64,000 nt of DNA, from contig OX485808.1 of NCBI GenBank assembly GCA_950295325.1, forward strand, positions 10,792,501 through 10,856,500. Reading direction: 5' to 3'. This document shows positions 59,721 to 64,000 of the stretch, piece after piece. This stretch comes from Polytrichum commune (lineage: Eukaryota; Streptophyta; Polytrichopsida; Polytrichales; Polytrichaceae). The notes under the pieces were generated by a model that made no database searches, was not told the origin of the DNA, and worked only from the letters and a program-made list of their open reading frames with translations. Made by a program: the position numbers and the translations under genes. Position 1 is the first letter of the stretch. The number at the start of each line of letters is the position of its first letter.

Positions 59721-60166
59721 TTAAAACTCGTTGATTCAATTGAAAGAAAGACCGGAGGCTCCCGAGAACTACGTTCTCAAATAGTGATGGAATCGCATGT
59801 GATTCTACCTTAGATAATATGGGGAGACCCATGTCAAAGAGGCGGGTGTGGGTCTAATAAGCCTCGTTTTCAAGGAGGTTGTGTGGAAAAGCCACCATTG
59901 TCTACGAGGCACGAGCTGGCTACACCATGGATATACAAGAATACGATGAGCCACTCAGCACTTGACACATCATCTAAGAATTTATCCCGGACATGGGAAT
60001 AGGTAGCCCCTTGATGACTTAAATTCCACTAGTTGAAGGTTTACATGGGGGAGGCATAAACTTGGAAGGAAGGGGGGGGGGTATACCTAAACTGAGGCCA
60101 TTCTAGAAGCCCCTTGCCCCCCCCCCCTTGGCATGTTCATGCAAAGGAATCTTAGATTTGTTGTGA

Positions 60167-60435
60167 GGGCCACTTGACACACGAGACCAAAGGCCCATAA
60201 CCATTGCATTTTAAGATCTCTCATTCGTCGAAAATGTCGAGACCATCCAAGTTCGTTTCATACTAGAAGGTGAGGGTCTAAGGGTCCAAAGATTCGATCA
60301 TGGATGAAAAGTCTACATGGATTCCTACATGGATGAAAATTCTAGCAGACCGTGCCAGTGGTATGGCCTTTGGATGAGAATCCATAGCCCTCACAGTGAC
60401 ATGGTCACAACCCTTGGCTTGTGTGTGAAGTAGCC
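60167..60435. mobile_element. PIF/Harbinger-like MITE (short), TGA/TCG flanks
   Basis: Ends GGGCCACTTGACACACGAGA and CTTGTGTGTGAAGTAGCCC. Same family as the element at 22,192; flanks no longer match exactly. Confidence 0.6.
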
Positions 60436-62580
60436 CTCGTGTTCTCCGTTCCTTGAGAAGTAAGGATAGGTGATGGTCACATGAGCCTTAAAGGAATGAA
60501 AGGCAACTAATTGTAATTACGTAGAATGTTAGTGGGTCTAAGTAGGTTACTTATCTTAAATGGTGTGTAGTTAGGCGTGGAATTAAGAACGACACTATAA
60601 AGGCATGTGCCTCAAAGAGATCATAATAAATCCACACCTAATTGTTCATCACTCAAATATAGGTGTTTGATTACGGAAAGTAATTCAGTATGACCTGTAT
60701 ACCTTAGTGGTTGTGAGATGCACTTAATAGTCCAATAATTTGTCCCAACGTGATATGGAGTTTTCTAGATGGCACACAAAATATCAATCAAACCTCCTAT
60801 TGAACATCGGTTCATTTAACCATGTGAACCATGAAGAGGCCCGAAACATCAATTGAAGGTGAATGCAAATCAACACGTAGATAATTGTCCACAATGAGTA
60901 GGGACAATACCCTCTTGGTAAGTTAGTCCCCCAAGATTTTAGATGCTTGAGTAACAAAGGTGCTTAACTTAGTCAAGTATGTTACTCACAACAACCCTTT
61001 GATGCTCGCTAACTAATGGGATGGCTATGGTAGACATGCCTAAATCCAACGTAGCAATAGTAATGACACCTATGTTTGAGTGCTATGTGACTAGTTGTGG
61101 ATCTAAGAAAGGACACCCAAAAACACGTGCACCAACAAAGAAAAAAGAAAAAAAGAGAAAGGACTACATGCTTAAAATATGCTAACTATTTTAGGCTCGA
61201 TAATTAATATAATTAATTGGGGGGGGACCTATATGAGCACTTAATGAGCATGAAGATCTTCATTTTGATAATGAACAAGACATTCATATGAGCTCCACAA
61301 ATTACAAGGCAACTAACTGACGACACAATATGGATACACTCATCAACTTGCACTGATTGAGTGTTTATATTTATGATCTCGAATCGGGTGCAATGAGAAA
61401 AGTGTCCAAATATAACCCACGTCTACCTTAGTTAGCTCAAATACACTCAAAACTAACATGGATGAAATAGCCTTGTGCCTAGTAACTTATGTTTTTCATG
61501 CCAATCACAAGGTTGGCGTGTTCTACATTATTATTAAAATGTATTCTTCAGTTGATTCTACGACAAGGTTGTGGAGACTCGAGGTAAGTGTATGTATCAA
61601 AACATGGCTTGGGCAGATTAACCCATACACTTGTACATGCCATGGATGGATGCTACAGAGCGTGCATGGATGAGTCACGGGTGGAACCAAGTCAACGGGT
61701 GGGTGTCCCCTTTCGTCTCTCCTTCCATTTCTTTGCTACGATTCCGCTTTCTTCCAGCTCTTCTAAGGTATGGCTTCTATAACACATGTTGTAGATTGAT
61801 TTGAGCATCCAATTTCTACATCAATTGAGGCCTCTATATATTATATGTGAGCATACCTGCTGATGTTTATGTAAAAATAGGGTTACAATACATGTATTGC
61901 AAAGTTAGGATTGTGGTGTATTGGAGTCGCACATCACAATCTTCAATAAATGTCAAGTGTTACAAAACTAGGGTTTTGGTGTATTTGCTTGCATTTGGCA
62001 TACTTGCTTGGAGGAATGCTTTAATTTAAAGAAGTTGTGTGTGAAGAGATCGATCGGTTTGTACCCTAGCTCCAAATTGCTTGAGCTTCAAACACCTAGC
62101 AAGGGTTTGCTCGTAAAGTTTCCTATTGAGGTTTCTAAAGCGATCGCCCTTCATCTATTGTACTCACGAACGACTCCAAGGGAAGGAATGTCTCCATTTG
62201 CGCGTAAATTAGGGTTGCAATACGTGTAATTCAAAATTGAAGTGCTGGTGTATTGAAGTTTTGAGTTAAAGTCCCTGATGAATGCCAATGTCTCCGATTA
62301 AGAAAAGTAGCCACTTAAGACCCACCTACATTACAGCAGATTGTATCTAAACACAAGAATGTTACCGCAGTTTTGTGCACCTGTAGTATAGTTTTAAAAA
62401 GAAAGATGTAGGGGAACTGCAGAAGAAGTTGTTTGGCAAGTAGTAAGGTCGATTTCAACCCTCGTCATTGTTACATTGATCTTGAACTGGTCGTACCTTT
62501 CTTTCTTTCTTTCTTTCTTTTTTAATTTTTGTTTGTTTTTTGGGTCGTCTTCCTCATGAGTATAATGGATCCTATACTAT
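60436..62580. other. Long non-coding stretch
   Basis: No recognised gene. 61,880-62,290 contains two diverged copies of an agggttacaatacatgta..tggtgtattgga segment. A 73-codon frame (62,008-62,229) between them has no recognisable motif. A (TTTC)n run lies at 62,503-62,521. Confidence 0.4.
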
Positions 62581-62927
62581 GGGTTTCAAGTCCTAAGTCC
62601 CACGTTACGAGGGCAATCCATGCAATCTCAACCGTTGAACTTGGAAGTTCCAAGTCCTAAGTCCCAACTATGACATGGATGTCTACATGACAACACTTTT
62701 TGGAGGTGAGGTCTGAGACTTGTGTTGCGAGTTGGGTCAAGCAGAAAGTTAGACCCAACTCTCAACCTAAGTCCCGCGGATATTTTTTGCATAAGATAAC
62801 CAAGATCCGACTTTAATGATATTTAGCTATATTTTAGTGACCACTTGAGGCTCGCAAGTTGGGACTTTGCCTCCATGTTGGGACTTTATAATATGAGTGG
62901 GACTTGGGACCATGTGAGAACCGGCCC
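62581..62927. mobile_element. PIF/Harbinger-like MITE, TAT duplication
   Basis: GGGTTTCAAGTCCTAAGTCC at the left and GGGACTTGGGACC..GAACCGGCCC at the right; TAT at 62,578-580 and 62,928-930. Interior resembles the 59,134 element. Confidence 0.65.
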
Positions 62928-63006
62928 TATGATTACGACTTCTTGACTTTATGAAAGTCTCAAGTTGTGTGATTCACATTGGAAATGTGGCATTGGCTTA
63001 TACCAA

Positions 63007-63497
63007 GGGATGCTTCATAGTATGGCCGAAGGTCGAGAGGCCATCCATTTCCACCAATCAAATTGCAAAAACCAAGAACTCAGCCTCTCAACCCATCACA
63101 CTAGAGGCCAAAGTCCAAAGGCCGTAGCTCTCTACAATGCCTACATGGTAGTACTTTTTGACCAAGGTGACGGACTCTCGAAGGAAGTTTGGGTCGGACA
63201 GGAATGGAAACCCAACCTTTGGTCAAGACACCGTCGATCTTTTTTCAAAAAAAAAAACAAGATCTTGGCCGTTAGATCGGAGGGGTTGTTCTAAGCAGGG
63301 AGTAAAGTGGGTCTCTCTCTCTCTCTCTCTCTCTCTCTCGACTTGGCCTTTGGAGACTTCACACTATGCCCAACTGAAGGCTCCAATGCCTATATTTTAT
63401 TGGCTATTTTCAACCCATTTCGTTGGACTGTCAACAAATGTTTGCCCATACAATCCCAAGGCCTCTCAATTTGGATGGCCATAGTGTGAAGCGGCCC
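63007..63497. mobile_element. PIF/Harbinger-like MITE, CAA/TAA flanks
   Basis: Left end GGGATGCTTCATAGTATGGC and right end GCCATAGTGTGAAGCGGCCC, with gagaggcc / ggcctctc further in; flanks CAA and TAA. A (CT)n run sits at about 63,312-63,339. Confidence 0.65.
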
Positions 63498-63707
63498 TAA
63501 AACAAACGAGTGTTGAGTTATGTAACCCCTAATATAAAGCACACGACAGCTTGGATGCCTCAGGAGCTTATCAGAACAACTGCGTGTCTGACACATGATT
63601 TCATTCTCACCCTTCAAAGCATATTCTCAAAAGATACTCCGTAAACAAGCTAAATGCATGTGGTTGTTATGTGGTTCCCTTTCCATGTTCTCCAACTTCT
63701 ACCCAGT

Positions 63708-63927
63708 GATGGGGGAGATTTTTGGGCATAATCGGTTGAGATCCAAGTGTTTGCAAGTCCAACCGGTTCCATGTTGACATCCTCCAGTTTTCCTTTATGA
63801 AATTGGGGTATATTCTTCTATACATTCCTCTAAAATGATCGGTATTTTTTCTGCAATCTTGAACTACAACCAATTATTGCTCAAACTCAACCGGTTCATT
63901 TGTAACTAACTGCTGGTTCTCCCCGAT
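63708..63927 (+). mobile_element. Single full-length copy of the ~220-bp TIR element
   Basis: Starts GGGGGAGATTTTTGGGCATA and ends GGTTCTCCCCGATC, with the aaccggtt-rich body of the 33-kb family. Same length class as the nested insert at 32,961-33,184. Confidence 0.7.
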
Positions 63928-64000
63928 CGTAGCTTCTACCAATTATATTTACACAACAAAACTCACGTTGCATTAGCATATCTCTGATGGAACATGTGAA

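Noticed and set aside
62008-62229. 73-codon ORF between diverged repeats
   Set aside because: No recognisable motif and no splice or promoter context I can support.

Overview
The window looks like nuclear DNA of a land plant: a plant-type F-box/kelch-like gene with a GT-AG intron, the 3' coding part of a plant-type Hikeshi-like gene, long non-coding stretches and a very high load of transposable elements. I cannot name the species. The combination of a non-L1-like LINE and the wording of the two host genes would suit a seedless plant, but that is a guess. No rRNA, tRNA gene or CRISPR array was found.

Layout. Positions 1 to about 13,640 are one very long non-LTR retrotransposon (LINE) read on the minus strand and cut by the left window edge. 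From its 5' end it has a leader built of ~1.04 kb tandem monomers, a long ORF1 (Pro/Thr/Ser-rich N-terminus, two RRM-like segments, helical C-terminus), an 8-nt ORF1/ORF2 stop-start overlap, and an ORF2 polyprotein. ORF2 has an unknown N-terminal part ending in a 2A-like GDIQLNPGP, a second degenerate 2A-like motif, an APE-type endonuclease, reverse transcriptase, RNase HI and a CxxC..HxxxxC finger. It carries a few stops and frameshifts but all catalytic residues are readable. Positions 15,665-19,252 hold the two-exon F-box-type gene, whose intron contains a TA-flanked MITE and one arm of an inverted repeat. Positions 25,163-25,629 are the orphan 3' coding exon of a Hikeshi-like protein.

From 26 kb on the window is mostly repeats: two further LINE ORF1 remnants facing each other (about 28.6-30.2 kb plus, 36.6-38.2 kb minus), nested inside a second inverted pair (26.2-27.0 and 40.5-41.3 kb). 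Between them lie a decayed hAT transposase (30.7-31.9 kb) and a composite terminal-inverted-repeat element (32.8-34.9 kb) with a 183-bp tandem array, a self-nested insertion with a 10-bp target duplication, and a LINE RNase H fragment. Further LINE 3' remnants sit at 47.0-48.4 kb (minus) and 51.7-53.1 kb (plus). A foldback element with seven palindromic repeats lies at 45,754-46,118. At least ten short elements with GGGnC-type termini and 3-bp TAA-like target duplications (PIF/Harbinger-like MITEs) are scattered from 22 to 63.5 kb.

The most unusual object is the >13 kb LINE with two tandem 2A-like motifs, stop-start coupled ORFs and a monomer-built 5' leader. The small-element landscape, in which the same TNA-flanked architecture recurs with several unrelated interiors, is the second theme.
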